This document shows, in pieces, positions 25,599-34,427 of a stretch of DNA of 64,000 nucleotides. The position numbers and the translations under genes were made by a program. The notes under the pieces are model-generated. The model was given only the letters and a program-made list of their open reading frames with translations, searched no databases and had not been told where the DNA came from. Position 1 is the stretch's first letter; the number at the start of each line of letters is the position of its first letter. Source of the stretch: Clostridium omnivorum (GTDB taxonomy: Bacteria; Bacillota; Clostridia; Clostridiales; Clostridiaceae); contig NZ_BRXR01000001.1 of NCBI RefSeq assembly GCF_026012015.1, forward strand, positions 652,001 to 716,000, written 5' to 3'.

Positions 25599-27365
25599 AT
25601 GAAGAAATTAAAGAGCAAATACCTAGCTATTCCTATAATTATAGGAGTTCTATCCTTAGTACTTTTAGTTATTGGAAATATAGCCTTTCAAGATAAAGAT
25701 TATAAACTCTATGTGGACTTTCAAAGCGATGTAGCTGCTAAAAAAGTATCTACTGTTTATGTAACTAACTCACCTAAAATAAGAGTTAAACTAAAAGATG
25801 GTAAGTCCTATGATACTGACAATCCTAGAACTGATAAATTTAAGGAAGAATTACTTAATAAGGGTATAAAAGTTTCTGAACAGTCTCCTACTTACCTCTA
25901 TGAAGTAATTCCAGCTGCTATGCTTAGTTTTTCAATAGTAACAATAGCTATATTATTAATGAGATCCTCTAAGGTAGCTTCAAAGGGCTTAAGAGGTGTA
26001 GACTCGCTTGATGCCACAGCAGTAGATAATGTTCCTTTTACTTTTAATGATGTAGCTGGAAATGAAGAAGCCAAGGAAAGTGTAAAAGATTTAGTAGATT
26101 TCCTTAAAAATCCTGATAAATTCACTTCATACGGTGCAAGAATGCCAAAAGGAATTATCTTATATGGTGACCCTGGTACAGGTAAAACCTTACTTGCCAA
26201 AGCTGTAGCAGGCGAGGCAAATGTTCCTTTCTATGCTATGTCAGGTTCAGACTTTGTACAAGTATACGTAGGAGTTGGAGCTAGCAGAATAAGACAATTA
26301 TTCAAAAAAGCAAGAAGCCATGGTAAGGCTGTTATATTTATTGATGAGATTGATGCTATAGGTAAAAAACGTGATAATTCTACCGCTGGAGGTTCTGAAG
26401 AAAAGGATCAAACCTTGAATGCATTACTTACAGAAATGTCCGGTTTTAATGAAAAGGAAGGCATAATAGTAATGGCTGCTACAAATAGACTGGATATGCT
26501 TGATTCTGCACTACTTAGGCCTGGAAGATTTGATAGGCATATTGAAATTACTCTTCCAGATATTGCTGCTCGTGAAAAGATACTGGTACTTCATTTGAAA
26601 AATAAGCCTGTAGGAGAAATCAATATAAAAGAATGGGCACAAAAGACGTCTTACTTTTCCGGTGCGAAAATTGAGAGTTTGGTTAATGAAGCTGCAATAC
26701 TAGCTTGTAAAGAGGATAGTGGAAGTATTGAGGACAGACATATGGACAAGGCATTCTCAATTGTGCTTGCTGGACATGAAAAAATAAATAGAGATCATAT
26801 AAAAGATAAGGACAAGCAAATTACTGCTTATCATGAATCAGGGCATGCACTATTATCACTTAAAGTGCTTCCTATGGATAAGCTATCTAAGGTAACTATT
26901 ATACCAAGTACTAAGGGTGCTGGTGGGTACACATTAAGCATTCCTGAGGACTCTCTGTACCAAAACAAGGATTACCTAAAGAGAAGAATTATGGTACTGC
27001 TTGCTGGAAGAGCTGCTGAAGAAATAACATTTGGGCCAGAAAGTATTACTACCGGTGCTTATAATGATTTTCAGCATACCACAAAAATGATATACAATAT
27101 GGTGACTCAATATGGTATGGGAAATACACTTGGGCTGCTTAATTTATCTGAACTGTCAAGCTCAGTTAATGTAAACCATGAAGCAATAATAGAAGAATGT
27201 AAGGACACTATCGACTCACTTTATTCTGAAGTAAGATCAATCTTAACTGAGAATAAAGAACTTTTAGAAAGAATGACGTCTGCTCTGATAGAAAAAGAAA
27301 CTCTTTTTTATGAGGATATCATAGAACTAACAGCTGATAATAATTCAGTAGTTCAGGTTAGTTAA
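25599..27365 (+). CDS. FtsH-like membrane AAA+ metalloprotease
   Basis: A 588-residue ATP-dependent zinc protease. TM1 (about residues 8-28), a short extracytoplasmic domain and TM2 (about 102-121) are followed by the AAA+ domain: Walker A GDPGTGKT (190-197), Walker B VIFIDEID (245-252) and the SRH box ATNRLDMLDSALLRPGRFDR. The zinc motif is HESGH (412-416) and an Asp ligand lies in GAYNDFQHTT. Walker A has Asp where most FtsH have Pro, and the pore loop is YVGVG instead of FVGVG. The short extracytoplasmic domain and these changes suggest a second, specialised FtsH rather than the housekeeping one. The start follows AGGAGGG. Confidence 0.9.
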   Translation: MKKLKSKYLAIPIIIGVLSLVLLVIGNIAFQDKDYKLYVDFQSDVAAKKVSTVYVTNSPKIRVKLKDGKSYDTDNPRTDKFKEELLNKGIKVSEQSPTYLYEVIPAAMLSFSIVTIAILLMRSSKVASKGLRGVDSLDATAVDNVPFTFNDVAGNEEAKESVKDLVDFLKNPDKFTSYGARMPKGIILYGDPGTGKTLLAKAVAGEANVPFYAMSGSDFVQVYVGVGASRIRQLFKKARSHGKAVIFIDEIDAIGKKRDNSTAGGSEEKDQTLNALLTEMSGFNEKEGIIVMAATNRLDMLDSALLRPGRFDRHIEITLPDIAAREKILVLHLKNKPVGEINIKEWAQKTSYFSGAKIESLVNEAAILACKEDSGSIEDRHMDKAFSIVLAGHEKINRDHIKDKDKQITAYHESGHALLSLKVLPMDKLSKVTIIPSTKGAGGYTLSIPEDSLYQNKDYLKRRIMVLLAGRAAEEITFGPESITTGAYNDFQHTTKMIYNMVTQYGMGNTLGLLNLSELSSSVNVNHEAIIEECKDTIDSLYSEVRSILTENKELLERMTSALIEKETLFYEDIIELTADNNSVVQVS

Positions 27366-27370
27366 AAAGT

Positions 27371-27405
27371 TAAAGCACTGCGGATTTATATATGCAGTGC
27401 TTTTA
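27371..27405. terminator. Bidirectional terminator between ftsH-like and rhomboid genes
   Basis: The stem TAAAGCACTGC/GCAGTGCTTTTA has a 10-base loop and lies in the 52-base space between convergent genes. Confidence 0.87.
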
Positions 27406-27417
27406 TTTATAATAGCT

Positions 27418-28419
27418 TTACACCTTTTTTCTAAAAAAATTCATATAAATTTCACCTAAGACAACTCCGCTAAGCGCTCCCCCAATATGAGCAAAATTAT
27501 CTATATTGGCAATACTTAAGCCTATTATCAAGTTAGCTATTAAAGTTGATAACACACTTCTTAAGAAATCCTTTCCTATGTTATTTCTTTCTTTAAAAGC
27601 ATAAGCCAGCACCGCTCCAAGTAATCCAAAAATGGCACCTGAAGCACCTACAGATAAACCTGTAGAAAAAATATAACTAGCTAAAGAAGCAATAATTCCA
27701 GTTACAAAATATATTGTTAAGTATTTGCTTCTGCCATAGATTCTTTCAACCAAAGGTCCTATTGAGTACAATGCATACATATTTAAAGCTATATGTATTA
27801 TCCCCCCATGAAGAAACATGCATGTAAGTAGTCTAAAATATTGGCCGCTTTCAATGGCCGGATTATACTTTGCTCCAAACTTCACCAAAACATCATCGTT
27901 AATATTGAATAAGCTATTTGATAAATAAGCTGTTATGAGAAAAACCAATATATTTATACCAATAAGAATAAAAGTAGCTGTAGACTTTTTTCTCTCTTGA
28001 TTTTTGGGTCTGTTATAATTTATTACATTAGCTAGTTCATTAATAACTTCATTAACACTCTCATCAAAGTAGGTTATGTAGTTTTTTTGCAAATCAACAA
28101 TTATAGTTTTTTCTCCATTTTGCTGTAAACTTGCGCTCCAATCACCAGACTCACCAAGTCCTTTAAGATTGTGATCTAATAAAACAACTGTAACTATTTC
28201 AACATTATTAAGCCCTTGATTATTCAAATATCTTAGCAAATATACTTTATCAATTTTTTCATGGAATTCTGTAAAAACAATGAGCCTTTTTTGATGTCCT
28301 ATTTCCTTTATTATTGCCCACTGTGACAATAAACCTTCTATATTTCCTATTTCAAGCAAGTTATATCCGTAATATCTCATCATGCTATCCAAAACTTTCT
28401 TTATGTATTTTTCCTGCAA
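27418..28419 (-). CDS. Rhomboid-family intramembrane serine protease
   Basis: A 333-residue protein with an unknown cytoplasmic N-terminal domain of about 145 residues and a six- or seven-helix rhomboid core. Catalytic residues are Ser260 in VGASGAIFG and His311 in NFAHIGG; the oxyanion Asn is in HIALNMYAL (about 209-217). The N-terminal domain has alternating strands (LIVFTEFHEK, VEIVTVVLLD) and is typical of clostridial rhomboids but has no known function. It is monocistronic. Confidence 0.92.
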   Translation of the reverse strand: MQEKYIKKVLDSMMRYYGYNLLEIGNIEGLLSQWAIIKEIGHQKRLIVFTEFHEKIDKVYLLRYLNNQGLNNVEIVTVVLLDHNLKGLGESGDWSASLQQNGEKTIIVDLQKNYITYFDESVNEVINELANVINYNRPKNQERKKSTATFILIGINILVFLITAYLSNSLFNINDDVLVKFGAKYNPAIESGQYFRLLTCMFLHGGIIHIALNMYALYSIGPLVERIYGRSKYLTIYFVTGIIASLASYIFSTGLSVGASGAIFGLLGAVLAYAFKERNNIGKDFLRSVLSTLIANLIIGLSIANIDNFAHIGGALSGVVLGEIYMNFFRKKV

Positions 28420-28521
28420 TTTTAAGTCCTCCTGCTATTCTCTAGGATAGGTAAACATTATTAATCTCTACGTTCCCTGTATTTCTGTTACATACCATTT
28501 TGTTAAGAGGTTTTAATAGTT

Positions 28522-28559
28522 AAAAAGTTTAAGAACACCTTCATAGGTGTTCTTAAACT
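28522..28559 (-). terminator. Terminator overlapping the HD-GYP stop codon
   Basis: A perfect 15-bp stem AGTTTAAGAACACCT with a four-base loop has A's on its left. Its right arm contains the stop codon of the HD-GYP gene. Confidence 0.88.
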
Positions 28560-29611
28560 ACGGATTCCACAACTAAGTTTGTATTTTCTAATAAATTTAT
28601 TTCATAGAAAGGCACTGGTTCTCTTGATTCTGAATCGTAAAGTACTCTTATTACAGGTCTATCCGGAAAATTCTTATTTTGTTTAATTACGTAGCCTTCT
28701 GTAGAATCAGAAAGCTTAACACAACATCCCAATGGATATACGGAGAATGTACTTCTGAAGTCTTGAACATAACCAGTATCAAATAATGTTCCACTGCCAG
28801 ATAATATTAATTCATAAGCTTCATTAGGACTAAACTTTCCCCTATATACTCTATCGTTACTTACAGCATCATAAACATCGCAAATGGATACTATTTTGCC
28901 GTACTTTGATATCTGATTTCCAGTTAGTCCATAGGGGTATCCTCTTCCATCAACCCTTTCGTGATGCTGCTCTACTGCACTAATTACTTCATCAGAAATT
29001 CTTATATTTTTTCTTAAAATTTTTCCACCATAAATAGGATGCTTTTTTATCTCAAAATATTCTTCTTCTGTAAGAGGTCCATCCTTATTAATTATAAAGT
29101 AGTCAATCTTAGTTTTACCGATATCATGTAATATAGCTCCTACAGCTAGTTCTTTTAGTTTATATGAATCAAAACCTGCAGCTAAGCCTAAAAAAGAAGA
29201 AATTATGGACGTATCTAAAGAGTGTATGTAAGTATAATTATCATAGGTTTGTATATCATAAAGACTTTTATTTACATCGCCCATATCAATTATATACTCT
29301 ACCATTTCTTCTACAACGCTAATAGAATCTTTAACACCTCTTCTATTACATTCACTTACATTCTTAATTATTCTTGACATATTTTTCATTGCGCATTGCT
29401 TTAGTTCAGTTAGCTTATTATCTTCAACTAAAACATCATCAAGCCTATGGTCTTCTACATAAACATAAAAAACTCCCAGCTCCTTAAGCTTATCTATATA
29501 AACGCCACTAAGTTGTACTCCTGCTCTTAATAGGACTTTTCCATCACTTGATAGTATACTTTTTCCTAGAACTTCGTTTCCACTTAGTCTGTCTAAAAAT
29601 TCAAGTCTCAT
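28553..29611 (-). CDS. HD-GYP domain protein, probable cyclic-di-GMP phosphodiesterase
   Basis: A 352-residue protein. The HD-GYP core shows HDIGKTKID (HD at 162-163), KKHPIYGGKILR, QHHERVDGRGYPYGLTG (HH 216-217, GYP about 224-226) and DVYDAVSNDR. The metal residues of an active phosphodiesterase are all visible. N-terminal residues 1-60 look like a small DUF3391-like sensor. C-terminal residues 280-352 form a beta-rich domain (GCCVKLSDSTEGYVIKQNK) seen in many clostridial members. It probably lowers cyclic-di-GMP, which influences motility and surface behaviour, and so belongs functionally with the chemoreceptors in the window. Confidence 0.88.
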   Translation of the reverse strand: MRLEFLDRLSGNEVLGKSILSSDGKVLLRAGVQLSGVYIDKLKELGVFYVYVEDHRLDDVLVEDNKLTELKQCAMKNMSRIIKNVSECNRRGVKDSISVVEEMVEYIIDMGDVNKSLYDIQTYDNYTYIHSLDTSIISSFLGLAAGFDSYKLKELAVGAILHDIGKTKIDYFIINKDGPLTEEEYFEIKKHPIYGGKILRKNIRISDEVISAVEQHHERVDGRGYPYGLTGNQISKYGKIVSICDVYDAVSNDRVYRGKFSPNEAYELILSGSGTLFDTGYVQDFRSTFSVYPLGCCVKLSDSTEGYVIKQNKNFPDRPVIRVLYDSESREPVPFYEINLLENTNLVVESVV

Positions 29612-29754
29612 AATTCACCTCAATTTACAATTGTACCTAAAACATATTATACTATTATTTATTATAAAATTCATCATAAATTGAGAAATAATTCGTGTAA
29701 AATACCATAAACTTTAGATATAGCCAATTTTCGACAGCTAAGTTATTTGTAAAA

Positions 29755-31548
29755 TTACCTATCTAACATATTTAATAATTCTTCAAATCTTCTAATAGTA
29801 TCTTCCAGCGGCTTTGAAGTAGTCATGTCTACACCAGCATTTCTTAGGATATTAATAGGGTAATCACTTCCACCACTTTTTAAGAAGCCTCTATACTTTT
29901 CCACAGCACTGTTTCCATTATTCATTATCATAGTTGCAAAGGAATTGGCTGCAGCATATCCAGTAGCATACTGATAAACGTAAAAATCTGAATAGAAGTG
30001 CGGAATTCTTGCCCATTCCATATCTATTTCACTGTCAATGATCATTTCTTCTCCAAAGTATTTCCTATTTAGCTCATGCCATATAGAGCATAAATCGTCA
30101 CTTGTTAATGGTTTTCCTGTCTCCAAACTCTCATGAGTAATTTTCTCAAACTCAGCAAACATAATTTGCCTAAATACTGTGGTCCTTATCTGCTCGAGCT
30201 CCTGGTTTATTAAATATAGCTTCTTCTTTTCATCAGTTTCCTTCTGGATTAAATGATGTATAAGTAAGCATTCATTTGTAGTTGAAGCTACTTCTGCACA
30301 AAATAAAGTATAGTCTGAATAAATATATGGCTGATTTTTTCTTGAGTAATAAGAATGAATTGAGTGGCCCATTTCATGTGCAAGGGTTGATACATCATTT
30401 AAACTATAATTGTAATTGAGTAATACATATGGCATTGTATCATAACCACCCCAAGAATATGCTCCTCCTCTTTTTCCCTTATTCTCATAAATATCAATCC
30501 ATCCTTCATCAATGCCTTGCTGGAAAATATTAATATATTCCTGTCCCAAAGGTTTTAAACCTTCTTTTGCTATTAGAGCACCTTTTTCAAACTCAATGTA
30601 TTCTTTAGGTGAATCAATTATAGGAACATATAAATCATACATATGTATTTCTTCAAGTCCTAACAGCTTCTTTTTTATACCCACATATCTATGAAGTGAA
30701 TCCAAGTGATTATTAATTGTAGCTATAGAATTATTATACACCTCAAGTGGTATCTCATTTGGTTTCAAAGATGCCTCCAAGGAACTCTTGTACTTTCTGG
30801 TCTTTGCATTAAATATAAAATTTTTAATTGATGAAGTTAACGAAGTTGCAAATGTATTTTTATATTTACTATAGGTTCCGAAAAGTGCTTCAAAAGCTTC
30901 TTTTCGGACTCTTCTATCCTTAGACCTGATAAATTCAAAGTAGTTACCTTCTGTAAGTTCTACTTCATTATTATCTTCATCCTTAATAATTGGGAAAGTC
31001 ATATCAGCATCTGCAAGCATGCTAAAAATATTTTCAGGTGCCTCTAAACAATCTGACACAGCTGCCATAAATTCTTCTAACTCCTTACTTAAGGAATGAG
31101 GCTTGAATTTAAGTATATCCTTCAACAAAAATTCATATTTTTCAAGTTCTGGAACTTGCTTTATTTCTTTTTCTATCTCATCTTCGGGTAGTGCCAATAT
31201 TTCAGGTTTAAAAAATGCAGTTATACTCTTAAGTTCTGCCATATATGCATTGATCTTATCGTTTATGGCTTGATAAGTAGAATTCCCCTTATCTTCGTCC
31301 GATTTTAAATGAGCATATAGGAAAAGTTTATCGGAAAGTCTTGAAACTTCTTCATCAAACTTAAAAAACTGAAGTAACTTTTCTGCATCTCCGAGTTTTC
31401 CAGCATATTCAAAAAGCTTTGGTGCCTCAGCTTTTAATATTTTAAAGTCCTTCTCCCAAGCTTCAACGTTCTCGTATATTTTCTCTATTTTCCATTTGTA
31501 CTCACCTGGTATCTCGTTTCTACTTTTTAACTTTTTAACTTCTCCCAT
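29755..31548 (-). CDS. pepF: Oligoendopeptidase F (M3 metallopeptidase)
   Basis: A 597-residue cytoplasmic peptidase. The zinc motif HEMGHSIHSYYS lies at about residue 390, and the distal Glu is in FCAEVASTTNECL, both typical of M3B PepF. The first 200 residues form the helical cap. The enzyme degrades oligopeptides of roughly 7-20 residues. I start at MGEVKKLK, which has GAGGAATTG upstream; a TTG three codons earlier is too close to the site. It is followed on the left by a promoter-like space and preceded by an unknown gene. Confidence 0.93.
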   Translation of the reverse strand: MGEVKKLKSRNEIPGEYKWKIEKIYENVEAWEKDFKILKAEAPKLFEYAGKLGDAEKLLQFFKFDEEVSRLSDKLFLYAHLKSDEDKGNSTYQAINDKINAYMAELKSITAFFKPEILALPEDEIEKEIKQVPELEKYEFLLKDILKFKPHSLSKELEEFMAAVSDCLEAPENIFSMLADADMTFPIIKDEDNNEVELTEGNYFEFIRSKDRRVRKEAFEALFGTYSKYKNTFATSLTSSIKNFIFNAKTRKYKSSLEASLKPNEIPLEVYNNSIATINNHLDSLHRYVGIKKKLLGLEEIHMYDLYVPIIDSPKEYIEFEKGALIAKEGLKPLGQEYINIFQQGIDEGWIDIYENKGKRGGAYSWGGYDTMPYVLLNYNYSLNDVSTLAHEMGHSIHSYYSRKNQPYIYSDYTLFCAEVASTTNECLLIHHLIQKETDEKKKLYLINQELEQIRTTVFRQIMFAEFEKITHESLETGKPLTSDDLCSIWHELNRKYFGEEMIIDSEIDMEWARIPHFYSDFYVYQYATGYAAANSFATMIMNNGNSAVEKYRGFLKSGGSDYPINILRNAGVDMTTSKPLEDTIRRFEELLNMLDR

Positions 31549-31565
31549 AATTCTCAATTCCTCTC

Positions 31566-31973
31566 TTAAATATATTCATTCTCCTTACCTTTAATATTTT
31601 CAAAGGTTTTTTCCAGTTCTTCCTTTATTACTACACATGCTAAATTTATTTTTTCTTCCATAACTTCATATTCTTCGTTATAATCAAACTTTAGCACCCA
31701 TGTTGGATTATATTCATCATCTACCTCTTCTATTACAAACCCTTCCTCAGTAAAGGCTTCTAAATCAATTAAATCATATAATGCGCTGTATTCCCATTCT
31801 TCAACGTCTTTATTTGTATCAAAAAACATATTAACCTTATCACCATCATAAAATAATTTTGTAATATATTCTGAACCCTCGCCTACTTGATAACTTCCTA
31901 ACTCCTTTATAAAATGGTTGTTTTCTTTATCTCTTTCCATTAGCACTAATGAAGAAAAATTCAAAATAATCAT
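31566..31973 (-). CDS. Unknown acidic protein of about 135 residues
   Basis: A short acidic protein rich in Glu and Asp (KLDQERMIILNFSSL, then a body with EEWEYSALYDLIDLEAF). The longer reading frame would add 64 mostly hydrophobic, A/T-codon residues without a ribosome site; I start at the ATG of MIILNF, preceded by AGGAAAGG, with TTG three codons later as an alternative. It resembles small clostridial proteins of unknown function. It lies eight bases past the pepF start and could be its operon partner. Confidence 0.6.
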   Translation of the reverse strand: MIILNFSSLVLMERDKENNHFIKELGSYQVGEGSEYITKLFYDGDKVNMFFDTNKDVEEWEYSALYDLIDLEAFTEEGFVIEEVDDEYNPTWVLKFDYNEEYEVMEEKINLACVVIKEELEKTFENIKGKENEYI

Positions 31974-32149
31974 CCTTTCCTGATCCAATTTAATTACATA
32001 CTTATAAATATAATATCTCATAATTACCACAATTAAACAAGAAAATTTCACCAGAAAAAATATAATAACATTTACTATTTTACATTTTTTGGATATTATT
32101 TTATTAGAGATAATTTTAGATTTTATAATTAATATAGGAGTGAGTATCA

Positions 32150-32503
32150 ATGTATAAAAAAACAAAGAAATCTAGGCATTTTCCATATAACAAATATTTT
32201 GTTTTAATAATATTTTCTATAATCTTTATTGCTGCGGTTTCAATAAAACTAAAATATGATAAAACTAAGTATTCTGATATAAACAACGTAGTATCTAAAA
32301 GAGTAACCTCTGGAGTATTTAATTCCTATAAGCTTTATAGCGCAAAAAATCTTAATTTGGCATTCTCAGATGGAAATGTAGCTATTGTTACAGTATCTGG
32401 AATACAAAAAAAGTCCCCCCATCGTACAGTAACCTACAAGCTTTATTTAGAAAAAGGAAAAAATGGTGTTTGGAAGGTTAAAAAGTTTTATCCTAACATA
32501 TAA
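32150..32503 (+). CDS. Membrane-anchored small protein of unknown function
   Basis: A 117-residue protein with a basic cytoplasmic N-terminus (KKTKKSRHFPYNK), one membrane helix at about residues 17-36 and a short extracytoplasmic domain with strands (GNVAIVTVSGIQK, then TVTYKLYLEKG). ATATAGGAGTG precedes the ATG. I do not recognise the family; the last part resembles DUF4878/NTF2-like tails that end GVWKVKKF. It ends at a terminator shared with znuA. Confidence 0.62.
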   Translation: MYKKTKKSRHFPYNKYFVLIIFSIIFIAAVSIKLKYDKTKYSDINNVVSKRVTSGVFNSYKLYSAKNLNLAFSDGNVAIVTVSGIQKKSPHRTVTYKLYLEKGKNGVWKVKKFYPNI

Positions 32504-32533
32504 AAAAGTGTAGAATATCTACACTTTATTTTA
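32502..32533. terminator. Shared terminator of the 32150 gene and znuA
   Basis: The stem AAAGTGTAGA/TCTACACTTT with a three-base loop and flanking A/T runs lies between convergent genes and overlaps the znuA 3' end. Confidence 0.85.
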
Positions 32534-33446
32534 AACTATTATATATATTATCTAGATTCTCCCTCATAGCATCCATGTAAGTTTTACTATCTTCTTTACT
32601 TTCAATAGTATATATTTTTTGAACTTTTGCATTTACTTCATTAGCAAGAGTTTCTGATACTTTTGGGCTTGCTAATTCTTCAACGAATATAGTTTTGACA
32701 TTGTTATTCTTAGCATATTCCACTAACTCCTTCAGTTTTGCAGCAGTTGGTTCACCTTCAGCAAATACACCTTCTACGCTTTGCTGATTAAGGCCAAAAT
32801 CTCTGCAGAGATAAGCAAATGCTGCATGCCCTGTAACAAAACTTTTATTTTGCAGGCTTCCAAGTTTGCTTTTATACTCAGTATAAAGGCTATCTAAAGA
32901 TTTACTAAACTCTTCATAATTCTTTTCATAATAATCTTTATTCTTTTCATCAACCTTTACTAAAGCATCCTTTATATTTTTTGCCTCAACCTTTGCTTCT
33001 TGAAGGCTTAACCATATATGTGGATCATATTGTCCATGCTCTTTTATTACATCTTCACTTGTATTCTTAATTAAGTTACTTCCTTTAGATGCATCTACTA
33101 CATTAAGATTTTTGTTATCTATTGATGATAGCGACTTATCAACCCAGTTCTCCATACCTAATCCATTATAAACAAAAACTTTTGCTTCAGTAAGCTCTAG
33201 TAAATCCTTTACCTTTGGTTCAAAGTCATGTGGTTCTACTCCTTCGGGAACCATTGTTACAACCTGAATTTTATCCTTTCCTACAGCCATAGCAAATTCT
33301 CTAAGTGGATTAAAGCTTACTACTACTTTTATCTTATCACCTTTATCACTACTGATAGTGCTTTTTTCCTTTTCATTTGTACTGCAACCTACTAAAGTGC
33401 TTAAAACTATTGCAGTCATAAGTAATAACGTTATGAATTTCTTCAA
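32526..33446 (-). CDS. znuA: Zinc ABC transporter substrate-binding lipoprotein
   Basis: A 306-residue cluster 9 binding protein for zinc (possibly manganese). The lipobox LVGC with Cys21 follows a 20-residue signal. Metal His residues are in EPHDFEP (about residue 65), QYDPHIW and VTGHAAFAYL. The His-rich loop between domains is short (EHGQYDPH), which is common in clostridial and AdcA-like forms. The start is TTG with GGGAGG eight bases upstream; the ATG 18 codons earlier has no site. It is divergent from znuC, with an operator between. Confidence 0.9.
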   Translation of the reverse strand: MKKFITLLLMTAIVLSTLVGCSTNEKEKSTISSDKGDKIKVVVSFNPLREFAMAVGKDKIQVVTMVPEGVEPHDFEPKVKDLLELTEAKVFVYNGLGMENWVDKSLSSIDNKNLNVVDASKGSNLIKNTSEDVIKEHGQYDPHIWLSLQEAKVEAKNIKDALVKVDEKNKDYYEKNYEEFSKSLDSLYTEYKSKLGSLQNKSFVTGHAAFAYLCRDFGLNQQSVEGVFAEGEPTAAKLKELVEYAKNNNVKTIFVEELASPKVSETLANEVNAKVQKIYTIESKEDSKTYMDAMRENLDNIYNSLK

Positions 33447-33533
33447 TGTGTTTCCTCCCTGTATATTGTTTATGCATTTTGATAAAACTTTAATATTCAT
33501 TTGCTAAAAAAATTATAATATTATTTTATCCTC

Positions 33534-33590
33534 TTGCAAATAATTTGCATTTACATATATAATAATATTATCTGTATTTATTTTTGTCAA
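33534..33590. promoter_or_regulatory. Divergent znu promoters with a Fur/Zur-type operator
   Basis: Minus strand: TTGACA (33585-33590), 17 bases, TATTAT (33562-33567) for znuA. Plus strand: TTGCAA (33534-33539), 18 bases, TATAAT (33558-33563) for znuC. The 15-base palindrome TGCAAATAATTTGCA (33535-33549) has the 7-1-7 form of Fur-family boxes. It covers the znuC -35 and lies just after the predicted znuA start site, so one repressor dimer could shut both promoters when zinc is plentiful. Confidence 0.68.
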
Positions 33591-33650
33591 TACTTTACAC
33601 TTGCTTCGAATTTTAAATTATATTGTTATCTTATGGGAGGATATTTTATA

Positions 33651-34298
33651 ATGTTAGAAATCAATAATTTATATTTTTCATATAATTCTAAAGCTCCCTT
33701 AGTACTAGAAAATGTAAGTTTAAGCATACACAAAGGAAGCTATGTATCAATACTTGGAGATAACGGAAGTGGTAAAAGCACTTTAATCAAATTAGTTTTA
33801 AAGCTCCTTAAACCTACTTCTGGTAAAATATTAGTTAAAACAAATAATATTGGATATGTTCCTCAAAGAATGGAAAGCTTTAATGCCCAATTTCCAATTA
33901 CGGTTTCTGAGCTTTTAGGTTGTCACATGAAGATACTTAAAATTAAGGATTCTTCAGCCATTGATAGAAGTCTCCAAATGGTTAATATGCTGGAATATAA
34001 AAATACTCTTATTGGAGGCCTTTCTGGAGGGCAGCAGCAAAAAATATTTATAGCTAGAGCATTAATGGGTATGCCTGAACTTCTTATCCTTGATGAACCT
34101 TCCACTGGCATTGATATTGAAAGCCAAAAAGAAATCTATGGGATTATTAAAAACTTGAATATGAATCAAAATATTACAGTTGTTTCTGTTGAGCATAATT
34201 ACAATGCTGCTATTAATAATTCTACTCACATATTTAGAATGGATAAAGATAGTTCAAAGTTATATACCATCGAGGAATATAATAAACTCAATAATTAA
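33651..34298 (+). CDS. znuC: Zinc ABC transporter ATPase
   Basis: A 215-residue ATPase with Walker A GDNGSGKS (residues 36-43), Q-loop YVPQRME, signature LSGGQQQKIFIARAL and Walker B LLILDEPSTGID. The length and motif set fit metal-cluster ATPases (ZnuC/AdcC). I start at MLEINN, preceded by GGGAGG at a loose 11-base spacing; a longer frame lacks a site. It is followed by znuB after 129 bases that carry a tandem repeat. Confidence 0.92.
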   Translation: MLEINNLYFSYNSKAPLVLENVSLSIHKGSYVSILGDNGSGKSTLIKLVLKLLKPTSGKILVKTNNIGYVPQRMESFNAQFPITVSELLGCHMKILKIKDSSAIDRSLQMVNMLEYKNTLIGGLSGGQQQKIFIARALMGMPELLILDEPSTGIDIESQKEIYGIIKNLNMNQNITVVSVEHNYNAAINNSTHIFRMDKDSSKLYTIEEYNKLNN

Positions 34299-34427
34299 TA
34301 ATTATTGTACACCTATAAGGAATACTGGTGACATAACAATTATTGATTATTATGCTTCAATAAGGAATACTGGAGACACAATGATTAATAATTATTGTGC
34401 ACCCCAGAGAACTACAGGAGGGAAACA
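34293..34427 (+). repeat. Three tandem 45-nt ribosome-site repeats between znuC and znuB
   Basis: Units lie at 34293-34337, 34338-34382 and 34383-34427; the third ends exactly before the znuB ATG and the first contains the znuC stop codon. By hand count, units 1 and 2 share 35 of 45 bases and units 1 and 3 share 30. The common core is AAGGAATAC (GAGAACTAC in unit 3) followed by the ribosome site, which is GGTGAC, GGAGAC and GGAGGG in units 1 to 3. Unit 2 also presents GGAG five bases before an ATG that opens a 26-codon out-of-frame reading frame. Confidence 0.88.

Noticed and set aside
34293-34427. Tandem repeats considered as a CRISPR array
   Set aside because: There are no unique spacers between units and no cas genes nearby; the units are contiguous and end at a start codon.
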